Assembly: GCA_012719075.1 (NCBI GenBank)
Contig: JAAYBB010000066.1
Span: 24,811-88,810 of the forward strand
Direction: 5' to 3'
Length of the DNA stretch: 64,000 bases
From: Clostridiales bacterium
GTDB taxonomy: Bacteria > Bacillota > Clostridia > Oscillospirales > Feifaniaceae
Made by a program: the position numbers and the translations under genes. Positions 35,454 through 44,294 of this stretch are shown piece by piece (the first letter of the stretch is position 1; every line of letters starts with the position of its first letter). The notes under the pieces were generated by a model. The model was not told where the DNA came from, made no database searches, and saw only the letters and a program-made list of their open reading frames with translations.

Positions 35454-35500
35454 ACACGCCAAAAAGGTCGCGGCCGTGGACCGTGACCTTTTTGGCGTGT
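35454..35500. terminator. 16-bp perfect stem with 15-base loop
   Basis: ACACGCCAAAAAGGTC (35454-35469) pairs with 35485-35500. The loop itself can pair (CGG/CCG). Possible 3' structure of cls or an uncharacterised small RNA. Confidence 0.45.
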
Positions 35501-35678
35501 AGCGTAAAATCAACGGCCGCCCGCCGACCTAATCGTCTTGGTCCCTACACTGGGTGTCTTGGTCCTCAACATAGGGAGGACCACTGGCAGCCTGATACTT
35601 TATATTTGGGTAAGATAGCGCCTTATTCCGGGCGTCCGACTCAGCCGAGGGCGCCCTTCCCGGCGTCCCCCTTCCCCC

Positions 35679-37235
35679 TTACAGCAGCGGTGCAAACAAC
35701 CGCCCCACCTGCCCGATCAGGCGCCGAGGCAGGCTGTAGATGTCGATGTCCTGCGGCCCGATCCTGCGGCACCACTCGAGGCAGATCTGGAAGTCCTCCT
35801 CGACCGCCGTAACGGCCGAGGCGTCCAGCAGGTAGCAGCCGCACTCCAGGTGCAAAAACAGGCTGCGGTAGTCGATGTTGATGGTGCCCACCACCGCGCG
35901 GTTGTCGTCCACGACAAAGCTCTTCCCGTGCATCATGCCCGGCTCGTACTCGTAAATTTTCACCCCGTCGCAGATCAGCTCGCGATAGTAGGTGCGGCCG
36001 ACGGTGCTGGCCACCCAGTTGTCCGAAATGGCCGGCAGGATCAGCGAGACGTCCACCCCCCGCTTGGCGGCGTAGCGCAGCCCCTGCGAGAGCTCGCTGT
36101 CGATGATCAGGTAGGGGGTCATGATGTGGACATACCGCTGCGCCGTGTGGATCATGTCGAGGTAGACCCGCTTGCCGGTGTCCTCCTCGTCAAAGGGGCT
36201 GTCGGCGTAGGGCACCACAAAGCCGTCCCTGGGCGCGCGGTGGTGGCGCAGATAGCACAGCATGTTTTTGCCGCCCCCCGGGTCGTACAGCGCCCAAGTG
36301 CGCAGGAACATCAGCGTCAGCGAGTTGACGGCGCCCCCCTCCAGCAGCACGCCGGTGTCCTTCCAGTGGTGGGGCAGCGCGATGTTGATATACTCGTCGG
36401 CGATGTTGATGCCGCCCGTAAAGCCCACCCGGCCGTCCACCACCAGAATCTTGCGGTGGTCGCGGTTGTTCTGCAGCGTCGAGAGCACCGGGTGCAGCGG
36501 CGCAAAGACCTTGCAGCGCACCCCCGCCCGCTCCAGCTCCTCGAGGTGGGTTTTGGGCAGCTTGCCGAGCGAGCCGAGGCCGTCCACCATCAGGCGGACC
36601 TCCACCCCCTGCGCCGCCTTGCGCTTCAACAGCTGCTTGACCTCCTCCCACATCACGCCCTCGGCCACGATGAAGGACTCGATGAACAGGAACTCCTCGG
36701 CCGTCTCCATCTGGCGCAGCATCTCCTCGAACATCAGCTCGCCGAGCGGAAAGTAGTGCACCGCCGTGTCGTCATAGGTCGGATAGTTGAGTTTTGCCAG
36801 GTAGCGGCAGACGCCGTCGGGGCCCTCGACGCCGGTGTCCACCGCCACGCGGTCGAGCTGCCTGGCCCGCCGGCTGACCAGGCAGGCACTGGGCTGCAGC
36901 TTGAGCACGAGGTAGAGCAGCACGCCAAAGACCGGCAGCACCGCGATGGGCAGGACCCAGGCCAGCTTGAAGTCGGGGTTTTCCTCGCGGTTGACAATGA
37001 AGAGGATGGCCACCGCCGCCAGCAGCGAAAAGCCGGTCATGCGATAGGCCGGGATCAGCAAAATGACCACCTGGGCCAGCAGCAGCAGCAAGGCCACCAG
37101 CGTCCGGCTGAAGATCACCCGCCGGATTACGGTCGAGAGCTCGATGCGCACGCCCTTGACGCCGCGGCGCCAGCGGCGGCTCCGGCCCTCCCGCGGGCCC
37201 GAATTGTGCTCCGTCGGATTTGAATGTTGCTCCAT
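35679..37235 (-). CDS. cls: Cardiolipin synthase (phospholipase D family)
   Basis: 518 residues. Two N-terminal membrane helices (about residues 48-90) are followed by two phospholipase D motifs: HRKILVVDGRVGFTGG near residue 255 and HGKSFVVDDNRAVVGTIN near residue 437, both with intact His-x-Lys-(x4)-Asp. It joins two phosphatidylglycerol molecules into cardiolipin at the membrane. The ATG at 37235 has GGGGGG upstream; a GTG at 37250 is the alternative. It follows the AlaX-like gene by 55 bases on the same strand. Confidence 0.93.
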   Translation of the reverse strand: MEQHSNPTEHNSGPREGRSRRWRRGVKGVRIELSTVIRRVIFSRTLVALLLLLAQVVILLIPAYRMTGFSLLAAVAILFIVNREENPDFKLAWVLPIAVLPVFGVLLYLVLKLQPSACLVSRRARQLDRVAVDTGVEGPDGVCRYLAKLNYPTYDDTAVHYFPLGELMFEEMLRQMETAEEFLFIESFIVAEGVMWEEVKQLLKRKAAQGVEVRLMVDGLGSLGKLPKTHLEELERAGVRCKVFAPLHPVLSTLQNNRDHRKILVVDGRVGFTGGINIADEYINIALPHHWKDTGVLLEGGAVNSLTLMFLRTWALYDPGGGKNMLCYLRHHRAPRDGFVVPYADSPFDEEDTGKRVYLDMIHTAQRYVHIMTPYLIIDSELSQGLRYAAKRGVDVSLILPAISDNWVASTVGRTYYRELICDGVKIYEYEPGMMHGKSFVVDDNRAVVGTINIDYRSLFLHLECGCYLLDASAVTAVEEDFQICLEWCRRIGPQDIDIYSLPRRLIGQVGRLFAPLL

Positions 37236-37290
37236 GCGCCCCCCTGTCACCCCCTTCGGCGTCTATTTGGCCTCTAAATTAAGGTTGATT

Positions 37291-38523
37291 TCAACGGTCG
37301 AGCAGCGCCCCGACCTCCTCAAAGCGCCGGCGCACGGCCTCCACCGCCTCGGCCGAGGCGGCGAAGGTCCCCTGCGCGAAGAGGGCGCCGCCGCCCCCCT
37401 TGCCCACCAGCCGGCCCAGCAGGTCCTGCAGCCAGTCGCCGGCCTTGAGGCCGGTCGCCCCCTTGCTCTGGGCCATGACGACCGGCAGCTCGGCCCCCTT
37501 TTCGGAGGCCAGCAGCACCACGGCATTTCCCCGCTTGGTGATCTCCTCGGCCAGCGCGCGCAGCTCCCGCATGTCGCGGTCCTCGAGCAGCGCGGCCGCC
37601 AGCTTCACGCCGCCCACCGCGCGGCCCCGCTCGAGCAGGTCGGCGGCCTCAAAGGCCAGCAGCCGTTCCTCGAGCAGCCGCAGGCGGGCGGCCATGTCGT
37701 CCGACCGCTGCTTGAGGGCCTCCACCTGCTGCGGCAGGTCCTCGGGCTCGCCGCCCAGCAGGGCCGAGAGCTTATAAAATGCCCGGTTTTTAACGTGGTA
37801 GTCCTGTTCGGCCCGGCCGCCGCAGACAAAGTACAGCCGCATGGCGCCCTTGGCGGTCTTTTGGTCCGAGACGTCCTTTGCGTGTAAAATCTTGAGGCTC
37901 CAGACCTCGTCGGTGCGGGCCACGTGGGTGCCGCCGCAGCCGATCAGGTCAAAATCCTCGATCTCCACCAGCTGGATGACCTCGTGCGGCGCAATGGGCA
38001 GCCGCATCTTGGTCTGGTACTGCGCCATCTCCTCGGGCCGGATGCAAAAGCTGCGCACGGGCAGCCCCTGCCGGATGATCCGGTTGGTCTCCCGCTCGGC
38101 CTCCCTCAGCTGCTCCTCGCTCAGCGGTTTGGCGATGTCGATCTGGTTGATGCGCTCCTCGCAGCGAAAGATCGAGGTGTCGCTGTCAAACAGGTTCTCG
38201 ATGACGGTGGAGAGGATGTGCTGGCCGGTGTGCTGCTGCATCAGGTCAAAGCGGCGGTCGAAGTCCAGCGCAAGGCGCACCCCCTCGGTGCGCGCGGGCC
38301 GCTCGGCCACAACGTGCAGGATCTCCTCCCCTCGCTCGATCAGGTCGAGCAGCGGCTGCCCGTCCACCAGGCCGCCGTCCGAGGGCTGCCCGCCCCCCTT
38401 GGCGTGAAAAATCGTGTCCCGCAGCAGCAGCGCCCAGCCCTGCTCCGCCGGCTCGCAGGCCAAAACGTCGGTCACGGTCTCCTTGAGATAGGGATCTTGC
38501 TGGTAGAGGCGGTTGACGGCCAT
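37291..38523 (-). CDS. AlaX-type alanyl-tRNA editing protein with DHHA1 domain
   Basis: 410 residues, AlaX-L class: an editing domain like that of AlaRS without the synthetase core, plus a C-terminal DHHA1-like domain (GGGGALFAQGTF). The zinc ligands are in HTGQH near residue 97 and CGGTH near residue 196. A coiled-coil-like segment lies between (about 245-285). It should hydrolyse Ser- or Gly-tRNA(Ala) made by mistake. The ATG at 38523 follows GGGAGG. A promoter lies 120 bases upstream; cls probably shares the transcript. Confidence 0.9.
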   Translation of the reverse strand: MAVNRLYQQDPYLKETVTDVLACEPAEQGWALLLRDTIFHAKGGGQPSDGGLVDGQPLLDLIERGEEILHVVAERPARTEGVRLALDFDRRFDLMQQHTGQHILSTVIENLFDSDTSIFRCEERINQIDIAKPLSEEQLREAERETNRIIRQGLPVRSFCIRPEEMAQYQTKMRLPIAPHEVIQLVEIEDFDLIGCGGTHVARTDEVWSLKILHAKDVSDQKTAKGAMRLYFVCGGRAEQDYHVKNRAFYKLSALLGGEPEDLPQQVEALKQRSDDMAARLRLLEERLLAFEAADLLERGRAVGGVKLAAALLEDRDMRELRALAEEITKRGNAVVLLASEKGAELPVVMAQSKGATGLKAGDWLQDLLGRLVGKGGGGALFAQGTFAASAEAVEAVRRRFEEVGALLDR

Positions 38524-38643
38524 GGGGTTCCCTCCCGTTTTGCATAGTTGGCGTTTGACAGGTGCATGCTGTTGTGGACGGCGGCGGTCTTGGGCCTGTC
38601 CGCCGGTCCGGCGCAGGCCCCGGCACAGGCCACGGTCAGGGCA

Positions 38644-38673
38644 ATTATAGCACAGCGGCGCAAGCCCCTTCAA
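38644..38673 (-). promoter_or_regulatory. Promoter of the AlaX-like gene (and cls)
   Basis: -35 TTGAAG (38668-38673), 18 bases, perfect TATAAT (38644-38649) on the minus strand. Confidence 0.7.
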
Positions 38674-38820
38674 TTTTTTCGGCAGCAAAATCGACCGCTT
38701 TATAATTGAGGCGACCCCTTCTGTTGTTGAACGCCGGCCGCCGGCAGCAGGATCGAGGGCGCACGGTCATTTTGAAAACCCTATTTTAAATCAAACTCTC
38801 CGCCTGCAGGCAAAAAAGAG

Positions 38821-38849
38821 TTGACAGCGCCCCTGCACCATGGTATTCT
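38821..38849 (+). promoter_or_regulatory. Promoter of the GntR-ABC operon
   Basis: Perfect -35 TTGACA (38821-38826), 17 bases, -10 TATTCT (38844-38849), 67 bases before the regulator gene. Confidence 0.8.
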
Positions 38850-38852
38850 TCA

Positions 38853-38877
38853 TGTGTACCAACACTATTAATACACT
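38853..38877 (+). promoter_or_regulatory. YtrA-type operator over the start of transcription
   Basis: TGTGTA (38853-38858), 13 bases, TACACT (38872-38877). From memory, the Bacillus YtrA operator is AGTGTA-N13-TACACT; one base differs. Its position just behind the -10 fits autorepression by the adjacent regulator. Confidence 0.7.
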
Positions 38878-38916
38878 TGAATCGGCTATACGGTTACAGA
38901 AGGGAGTGCAAAACGC

Positions 38917-39309
38917 TTGATCTCCGTTGATTACAGGGATAAACGGTCCATTTACGAACAGCTTGTGGACCGCATCTCGGCGCTGGCGGCCAGCGGGGTC
39001 CTGCAGCCCGGCAGCCAGCTGCCCTCGGTGCGGCAGCTCTCGGCCGAGCTGTCCATCAATCCCAACACGGTCCAGCGCGCCTACGCCGAGCTGGAGCGGG
39101 AGGGGCTGATCTACAGCGTCAAGGGCCGCGGGAACTTTGTGTCGCAGGATGCCGTCCACCTTCAGCGAAAGCGTCAGGAGGCCCTGCTGGGCGAGGTTGG
39201 ACGCTCGGTCGACCGGGCCATGCAGTCCGGCGTTCCGGGCGGCGAGATCGTGGCCTATGTCGTGCAAAAAACCGGCTCAGCCGAGCCACTGGAGGGGGGT
39301 TCCCTATGA
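38917..39309 (+). CDS. GntR-family regulator, YtrA subfamily
   Basis: 130 residues: a winged helix-turn-helix (residues 10-75, with GSQLPSVRQLSAELSINPNTVQRAYAEL split as LPSVRQLSAEL and NPNTVQRAYAEL) and a short helical tail, the size and layout of YtrA-type GntR proteins that control ABC transporters. The start is TTG at 38917, preceded by AGGGAG; no ATG is available. Its stop overlaps the ABC ATPase start as ATGA. It probably represses its own operon through the operator at 38853-38877. The inducing signal is unknown; relatives respond to wall-active antibiotics. Confidence 0.9.
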   Translation: MISVDYRDKRSIYEQLVDRISALAASGVLQPGSQLPSVRQLSAELSINPNTVQRAYAELEREGLIYSVKGRGNFVSQDAVHLQRKRQEALLGEVGRSVDRAMQSGVPGGEIVAYVVQKTGSAEPLEGGSL

Positions 39310-40205
39310 TTGAAGCCATTTCGGTCACCAAGCGGTTCGACCAGATCATTGCCGTCAACGAGATCACCAGCCAAATCCGGCCGGGCGCGGTCTTCGGCCT
39401 GGTCGGCAGCAACGGCGCCGGCAAGTCGACCTTTCTGCGCCTGCTGGCCGGCGTGCTGAAGCCCGACGAGGGTAGCCTGACCATTGACGGGCAGCCCATT
39501 TTTGAAAACACCGGAATCAAGCGCCGCTGCTTTTACATCAGCGACGAGCAGTACTTCTTCCCCAACACGACGCCCGACGCGCTGCGCAGCTTTTACGCCA
39601 GCATTTACCCGAACTTCGACAACGCGCGCTTCTTCCACCTGATGGAGGGCTTTTCGCTCGACCCCAAGCGCAAGATCTCCACCTTTTCCAAGGGCATGAA
39701 GAAGCAGGTCTCGGTCATCTGCGCCATTTCGGCCGGCGTTGAGTACATCTTCGCCGACGAGACCTTCGACGGGCTGGACCCGGTGGCGCGCCAGGCCGTC
39801 AAGGGCCTGCTGGCCGCCGACATCGCCGAGCGGGGCATCACGCCGGTCATCGCCTCCCACAACCTGCGGGAGCTCGAGGACATCTGCGACCACGTGGGGC
39901 TGCTGCACCGCGGCGGCATCCTGTTCTCGCGGGACCTCGAGGACATGATGCAGGACGCCCACAAAGTGCAGGCCGCCTTCAGTGCGCCGGTCACGCGGGA
40001 GGACTTCCCCGAGCTCGACATCCTGCGCTTTGAGGCCAGGGGCAGCCTGGTGACCATGACGCTGCGGGGCCGCGCCGAGCAGATCGAGGCGGCCATGCAG
40101 GCGCGGACGCCGCTGTTCTGGGAGCTGCTCCCGCTCTCGCTTGAGGAAATCTTTATTGACGAAACGGAGGTGGTCGGCTATGACATCAAACGGCTCCTTT
40201 TTTGA
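39306..40205 (+). CDS. ABC transporter ATP-binding protein
   Basis: 299 residues. Walker A GSNGAGKST (34-42), signature STFSKGMKKQ (a variant of LSGGQ seen in YtrB/BcrA-like proteins), Walker B with unusual DETFDGLD (normally DEPTxGLD), and the switch His in ASHNL. The C-terminal extension is typical of YtrB-type exporters. Translation is coupled to the regulator (ATGA) and the gene overlaps the permease by 26 bases. The pair likely forms an exporter or a sensor-type ABC complex. Confidence 0.92.
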   Translation: MIEAISVTKRFDQIIAVNEITSQIRPGAVFGLVGSNGAGKSTFLRLLAGVLKPDEGSLTIDGQPIFENTGIKRRCFYISDEQYFFPNTTPDALRSFYASIYPNFDNARFFHLMEGFSLDPKRKISTFSKGMKKQVSVICAISAGVEYIFADETFDGLDPVARQAVKGLLAADIAERGITPVIASHNLRELEDICDHVGLLHRGGILFSRDLEDMMQDAHKVQAAFSAPVTREDFPELDILRFEARGSLVTMTLRGRAEQIEAAMQARTPLFWELLPLSLEEIFIDETEVVGYDIKRLLF

Positions 40206-42399
40206 CCACGTCCAGTACAAGAGCCGCATGAAGCAGGGCTCCTGGCTCACGGGGCTGATCACCGGCGTCCTGTTCTTCACGCTGCCGGTCGCGCTGGCCA
40301 TGACCATCGGCAACTTCTCCCGCCGCTATGACCTGCCCACGCTCGAGCAAAAGGTCCGCATGATCGAGAACTTCTACAGCAACAGCCTGGCGCTCGTGAT
40401 GAGCTTTTCGATCCTCTGCGCGGTGCTGGCGGCGCTGAACGCCTGGGGTTACCTCAATTCGAGAAAGCAGATCGACTTTTACCACAGCCTGCCGGTCCGG
40501 CGCGGGGCGCTGTTCGGCGCGGGCTTCGCCTTTGGACTGTCGGCCTTCCTGCTGCCCTTTGCGGCCATGCTGGCCCTCTCGCTGCCGGTGGCGGCCATCA
40601 ACGGCTACTCGGCGCTGCTACCCTGGAGCCTGATCGGCCGGTATGTCCTTCGGGTCCTCTACCTCTACCTCGCCGTGTTCTGCCTGTCCACGGCGGCCAG
40701 CATGCTGTGCGGCCACACGCTGGTCGCGCTGATGGGCACCGGCGTGTTCCTGATCGCGCCGCCCGTGCTGATCCTGCTGATCAACTACACCTACCAGGTG
40801 TACTTCGAGACCTTCTTTTCGAACTCGGTGCTGCTCGAAAGCCTGCTGCGCAGAAGCTCGCCGGTCGTCGACCTCTTCATGTCGCTGAATGACGACCGCT
40901 TCGGGGCGCTGTGGTGGGGGCTGCTGATCCTGCTGCTGGCCGGACTGTCGGCCTTCGCCTACGTCCGGCGCCCCTCCGAGGGGGCCGAGCGGGCCATCGC
41001 CTTCCCGGCCGCCCGCCCCTTTATCCGCTTCCCGCTGATCTTCATCGCCTCGCTCGGCATGGGCTACTTCTTCGAGTCCATCGGCGACTACGAGGGCTGG
41101 CTGCTGTTCGGCTTTGCCGCGGGCGCCCTGTTCATGAACATGCTGGTGCAGTGCATCTTCGACTTCGACATCCGCTCGGCCTTTAAGGGGCTTCGGTCGC
41201 TGGGCGTCTACGCCCTGTGCTTTGCCGCCTTCTTCTCGGTCTTCCGCTTCGACCTGTTCGGCTACGACCGCCGACTGCCCAAGCTCGAGCGGGTCACCTC
41301 GGCCGCCGTCGTGCTGGACAGCACGACCAGCCTGTTGTGGGCGGCCGACGGCGACTATTACGGCTATCACCGGAGCCCCACCTTCGACATGCTCGAGCGC
41401 GTGGCCAGCGACGACCCCGAGGTCATCCGCCTGGCGGTGGAGCTGGCCGAGGCAGCCGTGGCCAACCCCCTGCCCGAGGCGCCTGGGCAGCTCATCCTGT
41501 CCTTCCGCCAGGGGACGGGGCGGCTGACCCGCGCCTACCGGATCAGCGAGGAGGCCGCCGCCGCTGCCCTGCGGCAGCTTTACGACCAGCCGGCCTTCCG
41601 GAAAAAGCTGTACCCGATCTTCCGCGGGGACCTGCCCGCGCTGATCCAGGTCGACGCGTACGACCCCTTCCGCTACGACCGCGGCGCCAACTACCGCAGC
41701 GCCGAACTGATCGAGGAGCTGACCCAGGCGCTGCGGCAGGACGTTGAGGCCACCTCCGCCGACGCGATGGCACAGGCCCGCTGTGTGCTGATGCTGAGCT
41801 TCTACGACGAAAGGACCGCCCCGCCCGAAGACGACCGCTATACCGGCTACAACCGGCTCAGCACCTGCTCGGTCGCCGTCTTTGACAACTACCGCAACAC
41901 GCTGGAGGTGCTGCGCCGCCACGGCGTCCCGCTGCCCGAGCGCCTTTCGGCCAATGAGGTCGAGTCGGCCTCGGTCTCCTACTCGCTCGAGAGGCTGGCC
42001 GACCAGTACCCCGTCCTGCACCCCTACCTGGCGGTGCTGCCGCCCGCCGACCCCGAGTACCAGGGTGATCCCGAGCTGTATGCAAAATACCCCGAAAAGG
42101 TCTCCGTTTACGAGTCCGGCATCTCCCGCTACTGGAACAACTACACCGCCCGCGACAGCGCGCTGATCGCGGCCCTGCTGGAGTCGCTGGAGCCCCGCTC
42201 GGCCCTCTACCTCAACCCGCTGCGCAGGGAGACCATGGCGCTGAGCGTCAACCTGTTCGAGCCGGACGGGCTGACCTACTCGCTGCAGGAGACCGCCATG
42301 CTCGAGGGGGAGGTTCCGAACGAGCTGATCGAGGCCATCGCCGCCAACCTGCGCGAGACGCTGGCCATTGCGGCGGGGGCCCCCGAACAGGCCTCCTGA
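40180..42399 (+). CDS. Large ABC transporter permease-like membrane protein
   Basis: 739 residues. About six hydrophobic helices in the first 250 residues (LTGLITGVLFFTLPVALAMTI, ALFGAGFAFGLSAFLLPFAA and others), two or three more near 275-365, then a hydrophilic domain of about 360 residues without obvious repeats. The permease half resembles YtrC/D-like subunits; the long C-terminal domain does not match anything I can name. The ATG at 40180 follows GGAGGTGG within the ATPase gene. It ends 25 bases before a hairpin terminator. Confidence 0.8.
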   Translation: MTSNGSFFDHVQYKSRMKQGSWLTGLITGVLFFTLPVALAMTIGNFSRRYDLPTLEQKVRMIENFYSNSLALVMSFSILCAVLAALNAWGYLNSRKQIDFYHSLPVRRGALFGAGFAFGLSAFLLPFAAMLALSLPVAAINGYSALLPWSLIGRYVLRVLYLYLAVFCLSTAASMLCGHTLVALMGTGVFLIAPPVLILLINYTYQVYFETFFSNSVLLESLLRRSSPVVDLFMSLNDDRFGALWWGLLILLLAGLSAFAYVRRPSEGAERAIAFPAARPFIRFPLIFIASLGMGYFFESIGDYEGWLLFGFAAGALFMNMLVQCIFDFDIRSAFKGLRSLGVYALCFAAFFSVFRFDLFGYDRRLPKLERVTSAAVVLDSTTSLLWAADGDYYGYHRSPTFDMLERVASDDPEVIRLAVELAEAAVANPLPEAPGQLILSFRQGTGRLTRAYRISEEAAAAALRQLYDQPAFRKKLYPIFRGDLPALIQVDAYDPFRYDRGANYRSAELIEELTQALRQDVEATSADAMAQARCVLMLSFYDERTAPPEDDRYTGYNRLSTCSVAVFDNYRNTLEVLRRHGVPLPERLSANEVESASVSYSLERLADQYPVLHPYLAVLPPADPEYQGDPELYAKYPEKVSVYESGISRYWNNYTARDSALIAALLESLEPRSALYLNPLRRETMALSVNLFEPDGLTYSLQETAMLEGEVPNELIEAIAANLRETLAIAAGAPEQAS

Positions 42400-42423
42400 T
42401 TCCCCAAAACCTGCAAAACGAAC

Positions 42424-42457
42424 CAAGAGGCCGCGCTTTAAAAAGCGCGGCCTCTTG
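42424..42457 (+). terminator. Hairpin terminator of the ABC operon
   Basis: Perfect 16-bp stem (42424-42439 with 42442-42457) with a two-base loop, followed after nine bases by TTTT. Also able to act leftward for the next gene. Confidence 0.75.
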
Positions 42458-42517
42458 TCCTGTCTTTTAGATGTATTCCCCGGCAAGCCCTCCCTGGAAA
42501 GGGACGCCCGATTGCCG

Positions 42518-43318
42518 TCATACGCCGGAGGGGCAGCTCCGCTCGTTGGGCCTATGTGCGTTGCCGATGCGCTCGGTAAAGGCGGCGGCAAAGGTCTCAT
42601 ATTCCTCGAAGTTCGTGTGGCGGGCCCCGGTGGGGCAGACCTTCACGCAGCGGAAGCAGGAGATGCAGCGCTCCTCCAGCGCCTCGGAGGAGGGGTCCCC
42701 ACGATCGATGGCCCCGGTGGGGCACAACTGCGCGCAAAGGCCGCAGAGGATGCAGGCCTCCTTGTCGATGTGGGGGACCAGGCGCTTTTTGACGACCTCA
42801 CGGTAGGGGCGGTTTCCCTTGACCGCGGGGGCCTCAATCTCATCGACCGAGGCGGCCTGCTCCAGCAGCGCCCCGGCCTGCCGGCCCAGCTGCCCGGCCT
42901 CGGACAGGTCCTCCGCCGTGGGGCGGTCGACGGCGATCTCGCCCCAGGTGTGCCGGCCGACGAAGGCGCCGGCCGCCACCGGCACAAAGCCGTTGGCCGA
43001 CAGCGTGTCCATGAGCTCGAGCAGCGCGTCGTCATAGGCCCGGTTGCCGTAGGTGACCGTGACGATCGCCGGCGTCCCGTCGCCCGTAAATTGCTTGAAG
43101 CGCTCAATGGCCACCTCGGGGATGCGGCCGGAGTAGACCGGCGCGCCGACCACCACCGCCTCGTCACGGGTGAAGCAATTCCGGTCGAGCGCAAAGTCGT
43201 TCGCGGTAATGTCGGCCTCGGCCAAAGCCAGGCCCATGCCGCCAGCCACGGCCAGGGCGATTTTTTTGCTGTTGTCGGTCGCGCTGAAGTAGATGGCCGT
43301 CACCTGTTTTACGTTCAT
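42518..43318 (-). CDS. EFR1-type flavodoxin/ferredoxin fusion protein
   Basis: 266 residues. An N-terminal flavodoxin-like domain begins AIYFSATDNSKKIA, where the phosphate-binding loop normally reads FSxTGN; a C-terminal pair of [4Fe-4S] motifs follows, CILCGLCAQLCP near residue 190 and CISCFRCVKVCP near 220. The layout matches the EFR1 family of Clostridia, taken as electron carriers. The ATG at 43318 has GAGGGTGG upstream; a GTG at 43327 is possible. A promoter lies 170 bases upstream. Confidence 0.88.
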   Translation of the reverse strand: MNVKQVTAIYFSATDNSKKIALAVAGGMGLALAEADITANDFALDRNCFTRDEAVVVGAPVYSGRIPEVAIERFKQFTGDGTPAIVTVTYGNRAYDDALLELMDTLSANGFVPVAAGAFVGRHTWGEIAVDRPTAEDLSEAGQLGRQAGALLEQAASVDEIEAPAVKGNRPYREVVKKRLVPHIDKEACILCGLCAQLCPTGAIDRGDPSSEALEERCISCFRCVKVCPTGARHTNFEEYETFAAAFTERIGNAHRPNERSCPSGV

Positions 43319-43484
43319 CTGTCCCACCCTCTCGCATGCTGTTTTTCAGGATTTTATGCCGCGCCCCGTGCGGGCGCGGCCAACCTGCACGACTAGGTAT
43401 CCGTTCCGGCCAAAACATGCATTTTTCAACCGGCGCCTTCGTTCATTTTTTACTTGGCACTGACACGCACATGGGTATCAAACT

Positions 43485-43513
43485 TGTATAACACAGGGTG
43501 CGCAAAAATACAA
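43485..43513 (-). promoter_or_regulatory. Probable promoter of the flavodoxin/ferredoxin gene
   Basis: -35 TTGTAT (43508-43513), 17 bases, -10 TATACA (43485-43490), minus strand. It shares its -35 with the rnf promoter. Confidence 0.5.
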
Positions 43514-43545
43514 GGGCTTTTGCAGGGCGGAATCGGGATCGTCAA

Positions 43546-44151
43546 CTACCCATCACAGGCATGCCAGCGGTAGTCATGATCCATTGCGCCGGGTTGATAT
43601 TTGTATAGGATCTGTCCGCCCTTGTCGTAGGCGGTTGCAAGAACCGGAGAAATGACGTTGCCAAGGGGAAAGATGACGATGCCATCCACAGGCACCGGGC
43701 GTGTCTGCCCCGGCTGTGCATCCGGGAGGGTCTGCCCCTGCACCGCGCCGAGTATTTCGCCGGGTTTTACGGCTGTGATATGGTGCACGGCCGGATCTTG
43801 GCTTCGAAACGAGACAAAGGTGATGAACTCCCTGCGGTCGCGTACGAAGCCCTGGCAGAGCGTTTCAATCTTGTCCCCGTATTTTTCAGCATGGAACGTA
43901 TCCCGCATGGCACGCCAAAGGCCAACCAAACTTTTTTTCACGGGAATGGTGCGGATCACATCCTGCTCTTCAAAAAAGACCAATATGTAGTCGCCCAGTG
44001 CAGACTCTCCAATGCAGGTGGATTCCTCATTGTAGGATGCGTTTTTCATGGCGGCTTTGAGGGGGGTCAGGCTCAGGCCGTTGACTAGGATGAGGAACAC
44101 AAGCAGCAGCAGGAGTCCCAGGGCGCCAACGGCGAAGTTTCGTCTCTTCAT
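43546..44151 (-). CDS. Membrane-anchored protein of unknown function
   Basis: 201 residues. One N-terminal helix (residues 8-27, GALGLLLLLVFLILVNGLSL) anchors an extracytoplasmic domain of about 170 residues with alternating strands (ALGDYILVFFEEQDVIRTIPV, REFITFVSFRS). Two cysteines (in STCIGES and TLCQGF) could pair. I do not recognise the family. Base composition is clearly lower in GC than its neighbours, which may mean later acquisition. The ATG at 44151 follows GGGGGG, and an extended -10 (TGCCATAAT) lies about 20 bases upstream. Confidence 0.7.
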   Translation of the reverse strand: MKRRNFAVGALGLLLLLVFLILVNGLSLTPLKAAMKNASYNEESTCIGESALGDYILVFFEEQDVIRTIPVKKSLVGLWRAMRDTFHAEKYGDKIETLCQGFVRDRREFITFVSFRSQDPAVHHITAVKPGEILGAVQGQTLPDAQPGQTRPVPVDGIVIFPLGNVISPVLATAYDKGGQILYKYQPGAMDHDYRWHACDG

Positions 44152-44294
44152 GAATCCCCCCTATTGCACATTATGGCATAGAAAAATGACGAGCCCCGCG
44201 CCCCGTGCGGGGAGCGACGCAAGCGACTGCCCGGCCGTACAGGTGGTTTGACCGTTCAATTCCCCACGCTTCCCCCACGCCCACGCGCCGGTGC

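Larger units (their letters stand above)
34958..35678. other. Gene-free stretch with long stem-loops
   Basis: No credible coding frame. It holds GTACTTTTG/CAAAAGTAC (35165-35187, 5-base loop), a 14-bp GAAA-loop stem (35244-35275) and a 16-bp stem with 15-base loop (35454-35500). Both typA and cls point into it, so terminators are expected, but none of these is followed by a normal T-run. Confidence 0.6.
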
